A stretch of 64,000 nucleotides of DNA from Duganella aquatilis (GTDB lineage Bacteria > Pseudomonadota > Gammaproteobacteria > Burkholderiales > Burkholderiaceae_D): the NCBI RefSeq assembly GCF_009674565.1, contig NZ_WKJL01000007.1, positions 149,691 through 213,690 on the forward strand, given 5' to 3'. Under the pieces are notes generated by a model, which worked only from the letters and a program-made list of their open reading frames with translations, made no database searches and was not told where the DNA came from. Position numbers and translations under genes: made by a program. Below are positions 9,201-17,170 of this stretch, piece after piece; position 1 is the first letter of the stretch, and each line of letters begins with the position of its first letter.

Positions 9201-9325
9201 TGGTAGTCGGCGGCCTGGTCACGGCCACCGTGCTGACGCTGGTGCTGCTGCCCGCCCTGTATTACCTGATCGAAGAGCGCTTCGCCCGCCACCCGGCGCC
9301 GGCGCCCGAAGGAGAACAAGCATGA
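6227..9325 (+). CDS. Heavy-metal efflux RND permease (CzcA/CusA family)
   Basis: 1032 residues, the normal size for an inner-membrane RND pump. The ATG at 6227 is chosen because it overlaps the adaptor stop and starts directly at M-I-E-R-L-V, the usual CzcA N-terminus. Features are L-P-L-E-A-Y-P-D-I-A-D near residue 30 and the transmembrane-4 signature D-F-G-I-I-V-D-G-A near residue 398. The latter is typical of the HME-RND branch, in which the DFG..D residues carry protons. The pump exports divalent cations such as Co, Zn or Cd (family knowledge). It forms a tripartite complex with the adaptor upstream and the outer-membrane lipoprotein downstream. Confidence 0.92.
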   Translation: MIERLVTLCFNRRGIVSLIFLLVALYGGYCWSQLPLEAYPDIADVTSQVVTQVNGLAAEEVEQQITIPLEREIMGTPGMHVMRSKSTFGLSLITVVFQDGAEDYWSRQRLQERIAGVSLPYGAQPSLDALTSPIGEIYRYTLESKSQDLRALSELQRWVVIPRLKQASGVVDVGNFGGLTTQFLLEFDPAKLSKYNLSLAQITQAIAANNANAGGSILTRGQQGLVVRGVGLIHSLDDLGNVVVTQKNGVPVLVKDLGNVTLGNQERHGVLGKDKVSDTVSGIVLLLKNENPSRVIAGVHEAVQDLNDHLLPKDVKVVPYMDRSTLVDATVHTVGKTLIEGVVLVTLVMVLFLGSPRAALIAASAIPVSLMAAFILMHHFKIPANLLSLGAIDFGIIVDGAIFVLEAILLQREKQPDGLLSAKDAMKATLQVMRPTCFGMLVIMIAYLPLFAFQRIEYKLFSPMAFAVGFALLGALLMTMMLIPGLAYWAFRKPRKIFHNPVLGWLMPRYEALLQRLVGKSKLVLAVAGATLVAVIVVGGAIGRDFLPTLDEGSIWLQVTLPPGISLTKATQMADALRDATLQEPQVAHVVTQLGRNDEGTDPFTPSHIECAVTLQPYDKWPSGMSKQDLIDKLAARYKQLPRTDVGFSQPMIDGVLDKLAGAHSDLVVKVYGDDFHATRKLASSVEKLLRSVPGAEDVIIDQEPPLPQVRIDVDRAAAARLGINVSDVMALIQTGIGGSPVAQVYVDDRSYDVAARFSGPTRNDPQAIGDLVLNAANGAHVALAQVAHIRLAEGETTITREMNRRHLTVRTNLRGRDLSSFLAEAQGRIQREIPYDHARYQITWGGQFENQQRAQARLAVIVPAVLALMFVMLFSEFGNLRQPGLILLAVPLSLLGGLVALQMRGMTLNVSSAVGFIALFGVSVLNAVVMLANLNRWRALLPDDLRTAVINGARERVRPVLTTATVAALGLVPAALAHGLGSDVQRPLATVVVGGLVTATVLTLVLLPALYYLIEERFARHPAPAPEGEQA

Positions 9326-10764
9326 TGAAAACCCTGTCCCTGCTGGTCGCATTGCTGGCCACCGGCTGCGCCGCCGGTCCCGACTACGTGCGCCCGGCCG
9401 CGCCAACCGCCACGCGCTACACCGCCGAGCCACTGGCCGCCAACACCGCAGCATCGCCGCTTGCCGATGGCGCCTCGCAGCATTTCGCCGAAGGCAAGGA
9501 CGTCTCCGCGCAATGGTGGACCGTCTTCGGCTCCGACGACCTGAATCAGCTGATCGCCGCCGCCCTGCAAGCCAATCCCGACCTGCAAGCCGCCGACGCC
9601 GCGCTGCGCGCCGCCCGCGAAACCGCCGCCGCCCAGCGCGGCGCTTACTTGCCGACCGTCGACCTGCACCTGCAACCGACCCGCCAGCGTGTGGCCGACA
9701 CCCTGTCCAGCCCCACCGCCTCCGGCACCAACCTGTACAGCCTGCACACCGCCCAGCTAAACATCGGCTACACGCCGGACGTCTTCGGCGCCACCCGCCG
9801 CCAGGTCGAAGCCATCGACGCCCAGACCGACGTCGCCCGCTTCCAGCGCGAAGCCGCGCGCCTGACATTGATCAGCAACATCGTCAACGCCGCCATCAAC
9901 GAAGCCGCCCTGCGCGCCCAGCTGGACGCCATGCAGCAACTGACCGCCATGGCCCGCCAGCAACTGGACGCCGTGCGCAAGCAGCAGCAAGCCGGCCAAC
10001 TCGGTGCGGCCGACGTCGCCGCGCAGGAAGCCGCACTGGCGCAAGCGGAAGCCAACCTGCCGCCACTACAAAAACAACTCGCCCAGCAGCACGACCTGCT
10101 GGCGGTGCTGGCCGGCCGTTATCCCAGCGAAGGCGTCGCCCAGCGCCTCGACTTCAGCCACCTGACGCTGGCCACCGAACTGCCACTCAGCCTGCCGGCA
10201 CAACTGGTCGAACAGCGTCCCGACATCCGCGCCGCCGAAGCGCAACTGCAAGCCGCCTCCGCGCAGATCGGCATCGCCAAAGCCGCGCGCCTGCCCAACA
10301 TCGCGCTGACCGCCGCGCTGGGCAGCTCGGCGCTGGACGCCGGCACCCTGTTCAAATCCGGGGCCGGCTTCTGGAGCATCGGCGCCGACCTGGCGCAACC
10401 GCTGTTCCGCGGCGGCGGCCTGCTGCACCAGCAACGCGCCGCCGAAGCCAACTACGATCAGGCCGCAGCCCAATACCGCAGCACCGTGCTGACCGCCTTC
10501 CAGAACGTCGCCGACGCCCTGCACGCCATTGACGCCGATGCGCAATCCCTGCGTGCCGCCGCCAACGCCGAACAAGCCGCCCACAAAAGCTGGACCATCG
10601 CCCAACGCCAATGGCAGCTGGGCCAGACCGGCTACCCGCCAGTCCTGCAAGCCGGCCAGGCCTGGCGCCAAGCCACCATCACGCTGATCCAGGCCCAAGC
10701 CGCCCGCTACACCGACACCGTCGCCCTGTTCCAGGCCCTGGGCGGCGGCTGGCAAAGCGAGTAA
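9322..10764 (+). CDS. Outer-membrane efflux lipoprotein, NodT/OprM family
   Basis: 480 residues. The N-terminus has a lipobox (L-L-A-T-G-C, Cys near residue 16), followed by A-A-G-P-D-Y-V-R-P, which is the classic start of NodT-type channels. Two outer-membrane efflux repeats with long Ala/Gln-rich helices follow, including R-P-D-I-R-A-A-E-A-Q-L near residue 300. The ATG overlaps the pump stop (ATGA), completing the adaptor-pump-channel operon. HME pumps more often pair with CzcC-type channels, so a NodT-type partner is slightly unusual. Confidence 0.9.
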   Translation: MMKTLSLLVALLATGCAAGPDYVRPAAPTATRYTAEPLAANTAASPLADGASQHFAEGKDVSAQWWTVFGSDDLNQLIAAALQANPDLQAADAALRAARETAAAQRGAYLPTVDLHLQPTRQRVADTLSSPTASGTNLYSLHTAQLNIGYTPDVFGATRRQVEAIDAQTDVARFQREAARLTLISNIVNAAINEAALRAQLDAMQQLTAMARQQLDAVRKQQQAGQLGAADVAAQEAALAQAEANLPPLQKQLAQQHDLLAVLAGRYPSEGVAQRLDFSHLTLATELPLSLPAQLVEQRPDIRAAEAQLQAASAQIGIAKAARLPNIALTAALGSSALDAGTLFKSGAGFWSIGADLAQPLFRGGGLLHQQRAAEANYDQAAAQYRSTVLTAFQNVADALHAIDADAQSLRAAANAEQAAHKSWTIAQRQWQLGQTGYPPVLQAGQAWRQATITLIQAQAARYTDTVALFQALGGGWQSE

Positions 10765-10873
10765 ATGTGACCAATACGCAACAAATTATTTGAAAGGTTT
10801 ATAACAAGCGGGGAAGCAGTTGTAGAATAAATATTGGTTAGAAAGCCACTAGTTGCAGCCCTGAGGAGACGGC

Positions 10874-11614
10874 ATGGTCCCATCCCGGTGTTTATCAGCT
10901 TTTCTGGTTCTCAGCACAATCGCCGGTTACGCGTATGCCCAGCCGGAACAAACCGTGCCTCCGCAGCGCGCGCCCGATACCATGGAGGCGCGCACGCTTG
11001 CCTGTGTCGGCTGCCACGGCGACAAGGGCCGTGGCGTCGCCAATTTCTACTTCCCGCGCCTGGCCGGCAAACCGGCCGGCTACCTGTACAACCAGCTGAT
11101 TGCCTTCCAGGAGGGCCGCCGCCGCTACGCGCCGATGAACTATCTGCTGGCCTATCTGCCGCCGGCCTACCTGAAGCAGATGGCCGACTACTTCGCAGCC
11201 CAAAGCCCGGACCCGCTGGCAGTCACCGCGCCAGCCGCACCGCCAGCCACCATCGCCCAAGGCCAGCAGATCGTCAGCAAGGGCCTGCCGGACAAGAAAA
11301 TCCCGGCCTGCACCGCCTGCCACGGCACGGCGCTGACCGGCCGCGAGCCCGGCATCCCCGGCTTGCTCGGCCTGCGCACCGATTACGTCAGCGCGCAGCT
11401 CGGCGCCTAGCGCTACGGCACCCGCACCGCGCTGGCGCCGGACTGCATGCAGATCGTCGCCTCGACGCTGTCCGAACCTGAAGTGGCCGCCGTCTCCGCC
11501 TACCTCGCCACGCTGCCGGTGCCGCAGCAGGACAAACCGGTCGCCGCCGACACCACGCAACTGCCGATGGCCTGCGGCAGCCAGAACCCGCACGCGGCGG
11601 AGGCCAAGCCATGA
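10874..11614 (+). pseudogene. Di-haem cytochrome c interrupted by an in-frame amber codon
   Basis: ATG 10874 follows GAGGAG. There is a signal peptide (about residues 1-22) and two haem c sites, C-V-G-C-H (44-48) and C-T-A-C-H (146-150). Codon 179 is TAG (11408-11410) in the run Q-L-G-A-stop-R-Y-G-T. The same frame then continues for 67 more codons to TGA at 11612-11614, with normal cytochrome sequence (C-M-Q-I-V-A-S-T-L-S-E-P-E-V). The natural stop overlaps the next gene's ATG. Many relatives have Trp-Arg here, so TGG to TAG is the likely change. Termination would remove the end of the second haem domain, including its probable Met ligand. A sequencing error or readthrough is possible. Confidence 0.85.
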
Positions 11615-12876
11615 AGCGCTTCCTGCTCATCCTCCTGCTGATCCTGATCCTGCTGGCCGGCGGCGCCTGGTGGCTGATGAACCGCGGCTCGTCCGCGCCC
11701 GCCACCACCGTCAGCAGCGCACAGATCGAACGCGGCAAATACCTGGCGCAGGCCGGCGACTGTATCGCCTGCCACACGATCCCCGGCCAGGCCATCTTCT
11801 CCGGCAACCGCGCCATGCCCACGCCGTTCGGCAACCTGTACGCACCCAACATCACGCCGGACAAGGAAACCGGCATCGGCAAGTGGACGCCGGCCGACTT
11901 CTACAACATGCTGCACACCGGCCGCTCGCCGGACGGCAAGCTGCTGTACCCGGCCATGCCGTTCGCCTCCTACACCAAGGTCACGCGCGACGACTCGGAC
12001 GCCATCTTCGCCTACCTGATGTCGGTGCCGCCGGTAAAGCACGCCAACCGCGAGCACGAGCTGCGCTTCCCCTACAACAACCGCAGCCTGCTGATCGGCT
12101 GGCGCACGCTGTACTTTCAGGAAGGCGAATACAAGCCCGATCCGCAACAGTCGGTGGAATGGAACCGCGGCGCCTACCTGGTGCAGGGCCTGGGCCACTG
12201 CGCCATGTGCCACTCGCCGATCAACGCGCTGGGCGGCTCGGCCGAAGCGAAAGCCTTCCAGGGCGGCCTGATCCCGATGCAGAACTGGTACGCGCCGTCG
12301 CTGACCTCCAACCGCGAGGCCGGCCTGGGCAACTGGGCGCTGCAGGACATCATGGACCTGCTACAAACCGGCGTTTCGCATCGCGGCACCGTCTACGGGC
12401 CGATGGCCGAAGTCACCTTCAACAGCCTGCAATACCTGAACGACGCCGACGTACGCGCCATGGCGGTCTACCTGAAAGGACTGCCGGGCGACGATCCGCC
12501 GGCCGCACCGGCCGCACCGCTGACCAACGAAGTGTCGCAGATGTTCGCCGAAGGCCAGCGCATCTACGACGCCCGCTGCGCCACCTGCCATGCGGTGGAC
12601 GGACGCGGCATGCCGCCGCACTTCCCGCCGCTGGCCGCCAACCAGTCGATCCTGATGAGTTCCTCCGTCAATCCGGTGCGCATGATCCTCAACGGCGGCT
12701 ACCCGCCCGGCACCCGCAAGAATCCGACACCGTACGGCATGCCGCCGTTCGCGCAGGAGCTGAACGACGCCGAAGTCGCCGCCGTGGCGACCTACATCCG
12801 CAACGCCTGGGGCAACGCCGCCACGCCGGTCACGCCGCAGCAGGTCAACCAGCTGCGCAGCGCGCTGCTTGAATAG
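11611..12876 (+). CDS. Tri-haem membrane-anchored cytochrome c
   Basis: 421 residues. One N-terminal membrane segment (residues 4-23) holds the protein in the inner membrane facing the periplasm. There are three haem c sites: C-I-A-C-H (51-55), C-A-M-C-H (197-201) and C-A-T-C-H (323-327). The layout matches cytochrome subunits of membrane alcohol/gluconate dehydrogenases, which carry electrons from periplasmic oxidation to a terminal acceptor. Here it is placed in front of an oxidase and has no dehydrogenase beside it, so it probably feeds that oxidase. The start overlaps the upstream cytochrome gene. Confidence 0.9.
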   Translation: MKRFLLILLLILILLAGGAWWLMNRGSSAPATTVSSAQIERGKYLAQAGDCIACHTIPGQAIFSGNRAMPTPFGNLYAPNITPDKETGIGKWTPADFYNMLHTGRSPDGKLLYPAMPFASYTKVTRDDSDAIFAYLMSVPPVKHANREHELRFPYNNRSLLIGWRTLYFQEGEYKPDPQQSVEWNRGAYLVQGLGHCAMCHSPINALGGSAEAKAFQGGLIPMQNWYAPSLTSNREAGLGNWALQDIMDLLQTGVSHRGTVYGPMAEVTFNSLQYLNDADVRAMAVYLKGLPGDDPPAAPAAPLTNEVSQMFAEGQRIYDARCATCHAVDGRGMPPHFPPLAANQSILMSSSVNPVRMILNGGYPPGTRKNPTPYGMPPFAQELNDAEVAAVATYIRNAWGNAATPVTPQQVNQLRSALLE

Positions 12877-12886
12877 GAGGAACGCC

Positions 12887-13066
12887 ATGATCGTGGAAAA
12901 CGATACGCCCACGGAATCCGAAGCCGCCAACCAGCAGCGCGTGGACGACATCGTCGCGCGCGGTCCCGGCGGCGCCTTCGCGCTGGCCGGCGTGGCGACC
13001 GCCGTGGTGGTGCTCATCTGGTTCGCGTTTTACTTTTTGGTCTTCGTCGCGCGCGGAGGTGCCTAG
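12887..13066 (+). CDS. Small single-span oxidase-associated membrane protein
   Basis: 59 residues with one membrane helix (about residues 32-55) and a short acidic N-terminus. ATG 12887 has an ideal AGGAGG site seven bases upstream, which is why it is preferred over an in-frame TTG at 12869. The stop directly abuts the ATG of the subunit II gene. By position and size it resembles the extra small subunit (IIa or CoxIIb-like) found with B-type oxidases. No motif proves this. Confidence 0.65.
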   Translation: MIVENDTPTESEAANQQRVDDIVARGPGGAFALAGVATAVVVLIWFAFYFLVFVARGGA

Positions 13067-13627
13067 ATGAGCGACCAGCATAGCGCCGCCCACGCCGCCG
13101 AACAGGCCGAAACGCGCTGGGTATGGATCGTCGCCGCCATCATCGCCCTGCTGCTCGGCATGATGGCGTACATGAGCCTGCACTGGATCACCATGCCGCC
13201 GCAACGCATGGAAACCGTCAATCCCGGCACCTTGCACCTGGCCGGCGAATTTGTCGAGGCCAACCTGGGCAGCGCCACCGAGGCCGACGGCAGCATCACC
13301 GTGCGGCTGGTCGGCAGCCAGTACTCGTTCACGCCGCAGTGCGTGGTGGTGCCGGCCGACACGCCGATCGTCATCCGCGCCACCAGCGCCGACGTGGTGC
13401 ACGGTTTCAGCGTTACCGGCACCAACGTCAACGTCAACCTGGTGCCGGGCTACGTCTCCACCTTCCACGCCCACTTCCAGAAGACCGGCGACCACACCAT
13501 GCCCTGCCATGAATTCTGCGGCATCGGCCATGCCGCCATGTGGGCCCACGTCAAGGTGGTGGACAAGGACACCTACGCGCGGCTGGCGCAAAAGCAAGGG
13601 AGGCTGAGCTGTGCTGAACATTCCTAA
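13067..13627 (+). CDS. Cytochrome c oxidase subunit II, B-type (CuA)
   Basis: 186 residues with one N-terminal membrane helix (about 19-40) and a cupredoxin domain. The CuA ligands are all present: His112 in V-V-H-G-F, then Cys147, Cys151, His155 and Met158 in C-H-E-F-C-G-I-G-H-A-A-M. A single transmembrane segment and short length are typical of ba3/B-type oxidases, whereas A-type subunit II has two segments. It receives electrons from cytochrome c in the periplasm and passes them to subunit I. GGAGGT precedes the start, and the stop overlaps the subunit I start by 17 bases. Confidence 0.92.
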   Translation: MSDQHSAAHAAEQAETRWVWIVAAIIALLLGMMAYMSLHWITMPPQRMETVNPGTLHLAGEFVEANLGSATEADGSITVRLVGSQYSFTPQCVVVPADTPIVIRATSADVVHGFSVTGTNVNVNLVPGYVSTFHAHFQKTGDHTMPCHEFCGIGHAAMWAHVKVVDKDTYARLAQKQGRLSCAEHS

Positions 13628-15233
13628 CCGGCGGCTGGTGCTGGCGCACTTCTGGCTGGCGTTCCTGGCTTTCTTCCTGGCGCTGATCCTCGGCGAGTGG
13701 CAGATGTACATCCGCAGCCCGCTGCATACCTGGCTGGGCAATCCCGAACTGTATTACCGCTCCGTCACCGCGCACGGCTCGGCCATGGGCTATGTGTTCC
13801 CGACCTTGGTGGCGATGGGTTTCGGCTACGCAATCGTGGAACTGGCGTTGAAGCAGGCGCTGGTCGGCCTGCGCTGGGCCTGGGCCGGCTTCGGCCTGGT
13901 GGTGGTCGGCACCGTGGTGGCCATGGTGCCGGTGGCGCTGGGCAAGGCGTCGGTGCTGTACACCTTTTACCCGCCGCTGATCGGCAATCCGTTTTATTAC
14001 ATCGGCGTGGTGCTGGTGGTAGTCGGCTCGTGGATTTGGGTGGCGCTGATGGCGGTCAACCTGCGCGCCTGGCGCCGCGCCAATCCAGGCGCCACGGTGC
14101 CGCTGGCAATGTTCGCCAACAACGCCGGCGCCTACCTGTGGGCCTGGACCTCGGTCGGCGCCGCCATCGAAATCCTGTTCCTGATCCTGCCGGTGGCGCT
14201 GGGCTTCAAGACCACCATCGACGCCGGCCTGGCGCGCGTGTTCTTCTCGTGGACGCTGCACGCCATCGTCTACTTCTGGCTGATGCCGGCCTATATCGCC
14301 TTCTACACGCTGGTGCCGCGCGCGATTGGCGGCCGGCTGTACAGCGACGCCATGGCGCGCATCTCCTTCATCCTGTTCCTGGTGTTTTCGATGCCGATCG
14401 GGATACACCACCTGTTCCAGGATCCGCAGGTTGGCACCGGCGTCAAGTTCCTGCATGCGGTGTTCACCGCCATGGTGTCCGTGCCGACGCTGCTGACCAT
14501 CTTCACCATCTGCGCCTCGGTCGAGATTGCCGGCCGGCTGCGCGGCGGCGCCGGCAGCTTTGCCTGGATCGCCAGGCTGCCGTGGAAGAATCCGATGATG
14601 CTGGCCCTGGCGCTGTCCTTCATCATGCTGGGCTTCGGCGGCGCCGGTGGCCTGATCAACATGAGCTACCAGCTGGATTTCGCCATCCACAACACGCAAT
14701 GGATTACCGGTCACTTCCACCTGATCTTCGGCGGCGCCATCGTCATCATGTACTTTGCGCTGGCCTACGATTTGTGGCCGCACCTGACCGGCCGCGCACT
14801 CAACGCCTGGAAGCTGATGCGCGTACAGCTGTGGCTGTGGTTTGTCGGCATGATGGTGCTGACCATGCCGTGGCACTGGGTCGGCATCCTTGGCATGCCG
14901 CGCCGCATGGCCTACTACGACTACACAGCCACCGACCTGGCGCCGATGTCGCTGTCGGTCATCATCACCTTCAGCGGCGGTCTGCTGTTGCTGGCGTCCG
15001 GCGCGCTGTTCCTGTGGATACTGGCTTCCGGCCATCGCGGCGCGACGGTGCCGCTGCCGGCGTTCCGCTTCAGCGCGCCGGTGCATGCGGGCGCGCGCAT
15101 CCCGGCGGCGCTGAACGGCTTTGGGTTGTGGCTGGCGTTGATGATCGGCCTGAGCGTCATCAACTACGGCTTCCCCATCGCGCAGCTGATCAACACTCCG
15201 AATACCGCCGTGCCGGCCGTTCCGATCAGGTGA
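13611..15233 (+). CDS. Haem-copper oxidase subunit I, B-type (b(o/a)3-like)
   Basis: 540 residues and at least twelve membrane helices. GTG 13611 is used as start, with GGGAGG six bases upstream inside the subunit II gene. Haem and copper ligands are visible: His55 (low-spin haem, T-A-H-G-S-A-M-G-Y), His217 with Tyr221 (L-H-A-I-V-Y-F-W-L), the CuB pair His266-His267 (G-I-H-H-L-F), His360, and His368/His370 (W-I-T-G-H-F-H). The H-x3-Y spacing and G-I-H-H-L-F-x-D-P are features of B-type enzymes. It reduces O2 to water and pumps protons. Such enzymes usually have high oxygen affinity. Confidence 0.93.
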   Translation: MLNIPNRRLVLAHFWLAFLAFFLALILGEWQMYIRSPLHTWLGNPELYYRSVTAHGSAMGYVFPTLVAMGFGYAIVELALKQALVGLRWAWAGFGLVVVGTVVAMVPVALGKASVLYTFYPPLIGNPFYYIGVVLVVVGSWIWVALMAVNLRAWRRANPGATVPLAMFANNAGAYLWAWTSVGAAIEILFLILPVALGFKTTIDAGLARVFFSWTLHAIVYFWLMPAYIAFYTLVPRAIGGRLYSDAMARISFILFLVFSMPIGIHHLFQDPQVGTGVKFLHAVFTAMVSVPTLLTIFTICASVEIAGRLRGGAGSFAWIARLPWKNPMMLALALSFIMLGFGGAGGLINMSYQLDFAIHNTQWITGHFHLIFGGAIVIMYFALAYDLWPHLTGRALNAWKLMRVQLWLWFVGMMVLTMPWHWVGILGMPRRMAYYDYTATDLAPMSLSVIITFSGGLLLLASGALFLWILASGHRGATVPLPAFRFSAPVHAGARIPAALNGFGLWLALMIGLSVINYGFPIAQLINTPNTAVPAVPIR

Positions 15234-15237
15234 TGCC

Positions 15238-16026
15238 ATGCAAGAACCTTCCGTCCTTTCCCTGAAAAACCGCTGGACGCGCTACAGCGTCGGCGCCGTG
15301 CTGCTGATGGCCGTGCTGGCGGCGGCGGTCGGCTTCCTGTGGGTGCCGATCGCCAACAACGGCGCGGCGGCCGGCTCGCTGTGGGATGCGATCTGCAGCG
15401 CCGCCGGCGTGCCGGGCGCCAGCCGCTCGCGCTCATTGAGCGAAGATGCCGCCGCGCGGCCCAGCGATGTGATCGTCAGCGCCAGCATGATGCGGCCGGC
15501 GAACGCCGAATCGATCGGTCGTGGCGCCACGCTGGCCATGCGCTGCACCATGTGCCACGGCATACGCGGCGTCAGCGAGGCCAACTCGCCGAACCTGGCG
15601 GGACAGATCGAGGCCGCCATTTACAAGCAGCTGCGCGATTACCAGTCGGGCCACCGGCTGAGCGCCATCATGCAGCCGATGACGGTCAACCTGAACGACC
15701 AGGACATGCGCGATCTGGCGGCCTACTATGCCTATCTGCCGCATGAACGGGCGCCGCAGGATAATCCGCGCATCGCGCCGCAACTGGTGACCAACGGCGC
15801 GCCGATGCGCAATATCGGCGCCTGCGCCAGCTGTCACGGCGGGCTGGCGCAGCAAAGCGCGGCGCCGGTGCTGGAAGGCGAGCCGGAGCTGTATATCCGC
15901 AACCAGCTGCACGCCTTCCGCGACGGCAGCCGGCACAACGACCTCAATCAGCAGATGCGCAACATGGCGCGCCAGCTGACCGACGCTGAAATCACCGAAC
16001 TGGCCCGGTATTACGCGGAACGCTGA
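15238..16026 (+). CDS. Di-haem cytochrome c4-like protein
   Basis: 262 residues: N-terminal membrane anchor (about 17-38), a Ser/Ala linker, then two cytochrome c domains with C-T-M-C-H (103-107) and C-A-S-C-H (196-200). The repeated pattern N-L-A-G-Q-x-x-x-x-I-x-x-Q-L-x-x-[YF] is typical of c4-type di-haem proteins that donate electrons to terminal oxidases. It begins four bases after the subunit I stop and ends the operon. It is the intact counterpart of the interrupted di-haem gene at 10874. Confidence 0.9.
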   Translation: MQEPSVLSLKNRWTRYSVGAVLLMAVLAAAVGFLWVPIANNGAAAGSLWDAICSAAGVPGASRSRSLSEDAAARPSDVIVSASMMRPANAESIGRGATLAMRCTMCHGIRGVSEANSPNLAGQIEAAIYKQLRDYQSGHRLSAIMQPMTVNLNDQDMRDLAAYYAYLPHERAPQDNPRIAPQLVTNGAPMRNIGACASCHGGLAQQSAAPVLEGEPELYIRNQLHAFRDGSRHNDLNQQMRNMARQLTDAEITELARYYAER

Positions 16027-16032
16027 CAGCGC

Positions 16033-17052
16033 CTACTTGCCGGCCTCAATCACCACCTTGCCGAACGCGCCGCGCTGCACATGGCTGAAGGCGGCCGGCG
16101 CCTCGGAAAACGGATAGACGGCGTCGATCACCGGGCGCAAGCCCAGCAGGTCCACGGCACGTACCAGATCCTCCAATGCCCGGCGCGGGCCGACGGCAAT
16201 GCCGGCGATGACGGCGCGGCTGCCGAGCAGCGGCATGACCGGCAGGGTAAAACTGTCCGCCTCCAGCAAGCCGATGAAGGAAATGCGGCCGCCCTGCGCC
16301 ACGGCCTTGAGCGAACGCGCGACGTTGTCGCCTCCGGCCATTTCCAGAATGTGCTCGGCGCCGCGCCCGCCGGTCAGCGCCAGCACCTGCTCGTGCCATG
16401 CCGGTGTGCGATGACGGTTGATACCATCGCGCGCACCCAGGGCGGCGACACGCGCCAGCTTGTCATCGTCGCCGCTGATGACGATCACGCGCGCGCCATG
16501 CGCCACCGCCAGCTGGATCGCGAACAACGACACGCCGCCGGTGCCCTGCACCACCACCGTCTGCCCGGCATGCAGCTGGCCCTGCTCGACCAGCGCCATC
16601 CAGGCGGTCAGCGCCGCCACCGGCAGCGTGCTGGCTTCCGCCGCGCTCAACGAGGCCGGCGCGTGGACAAAGCCTTCCGCATCCCCCGCCACGTACTGCG
16701 TCAGCATGCCGGGCAGCGGCGCACCACGGCTCGGCGCCTGGGCCCAGGACAAGGGCGTGCCGTCGACCCAGCCGGGCATGAAGGCGGACAATACCCGGTC
16801 GCCCACCGCAAAGCGGCTGACGCCGGAGCCTACCGCCACCACCTTGCCGGCCAGATCCGAACCTGGCACGTGAGGGAACGTCAGCGCGTAGCCCATGCCG
16901 CGATCGGCGATCTCGGCGTCGCGATAGTTGAGCGAGACGGCCTCGGTTTGGACCAGGATTTCGCCAGACTGCGGCGTCAGCAGCGGCTGCCCGCGCAGCA
17001 CCAGCTGATCGAGGCCCAGCGCAGGAATTTCCCAACGTTGATATGTGTTCAC
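16033..17052 (-). CDS. Zinc-type alcohol dehydrogenase-like (MDR) oxidoreductase
   Basis: 339 residues of the medium-chain dehydrogenase/reductase fold. The N-terminal GroES-like part has H-V-P-G-S-D-L-A-G-K-V and G-D-R-V. The nucleotide site is V-Q-G-T-G-G-V-S-L-F near residue 175. The catalytic zinc ligands C-x-H are not evident, so it belongs with the quinone-oxidoreductase-like, NAD(P)H-dependent members. GTG 17052 is preceded by AAGGA. It is divergent from a LysR regulator, which most likely controls it. Confidence 0.85.
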   Translation of the reverse strand: MNTYQRWEIPALGLDQLVLRGQPLLTPQSGEILVQTEAVSLNYRDAEIADRGMGYALTFPHVPGSDLAGKVVAVGSGVSRFAVGDRVLSAFMPGWVDGTPLSWAQAPSRGAPLPGMLTQYVAGDAEGFVHAPASLSAAEASTLPVAALTAWMALVEQGQLHAGQTVVVQGTGGVSLFAIQLAVAHGARVIVISGDDDKLARVAALGARDGINRHRTPAWHEQVLALTGGRGAEHILEMAGGDNVARSLKAVAQGGRISFIGLLEADSFTLPVMPLLGSRAVIAGIAVGPRRALEDLVRAVDLLGLRPVIDAVYPFSEAPAAFSHVQRGAFGKVVIEAGK

Positions 17053-17096
17053 GATGCGTCCTTATGCGATTCTTGATAGGAAGCGCCATCGTATGG

Positions 17097-17144
17097 CTCC
17101 GCGCAATCCGGAGTAAGTGGGTTATAGTTCCATTATTTACGGAG
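17097..17144. promoter_or_regulatory. Candidate LysR binding region
   Basis: Inverted repeat CTCCG (17097-17101), seven-base spacer, CGGAG (17109-17113), with a further CGGAG half-site at 17140-17144. It lies between the divergent oxidoreductase (start 17052) and LysR gene (start 17171), the classic location for a LysR operator. Confidence 0.4.
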
Positions 17145-17170
17145 CCAATTCTCCGCAATGGGATAAACAA

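Noticed and set aside
6680..9868. Two long minus-strand open frames opposite the RND pump
   Set aside because: Same mirror effect: low-complexity His/Gln/Arg-rich translations opposite clear CzcA and NodT genes.
13551..15239. Long minus-strand open frame of 562 codons opposite the oxidase subunit I gene
   Set aside because: It is rich in His/Gln/Arg from reversed GC-rich codons, has no recognised domain, and lies wholly opposite an unmistakable oxidase gene.
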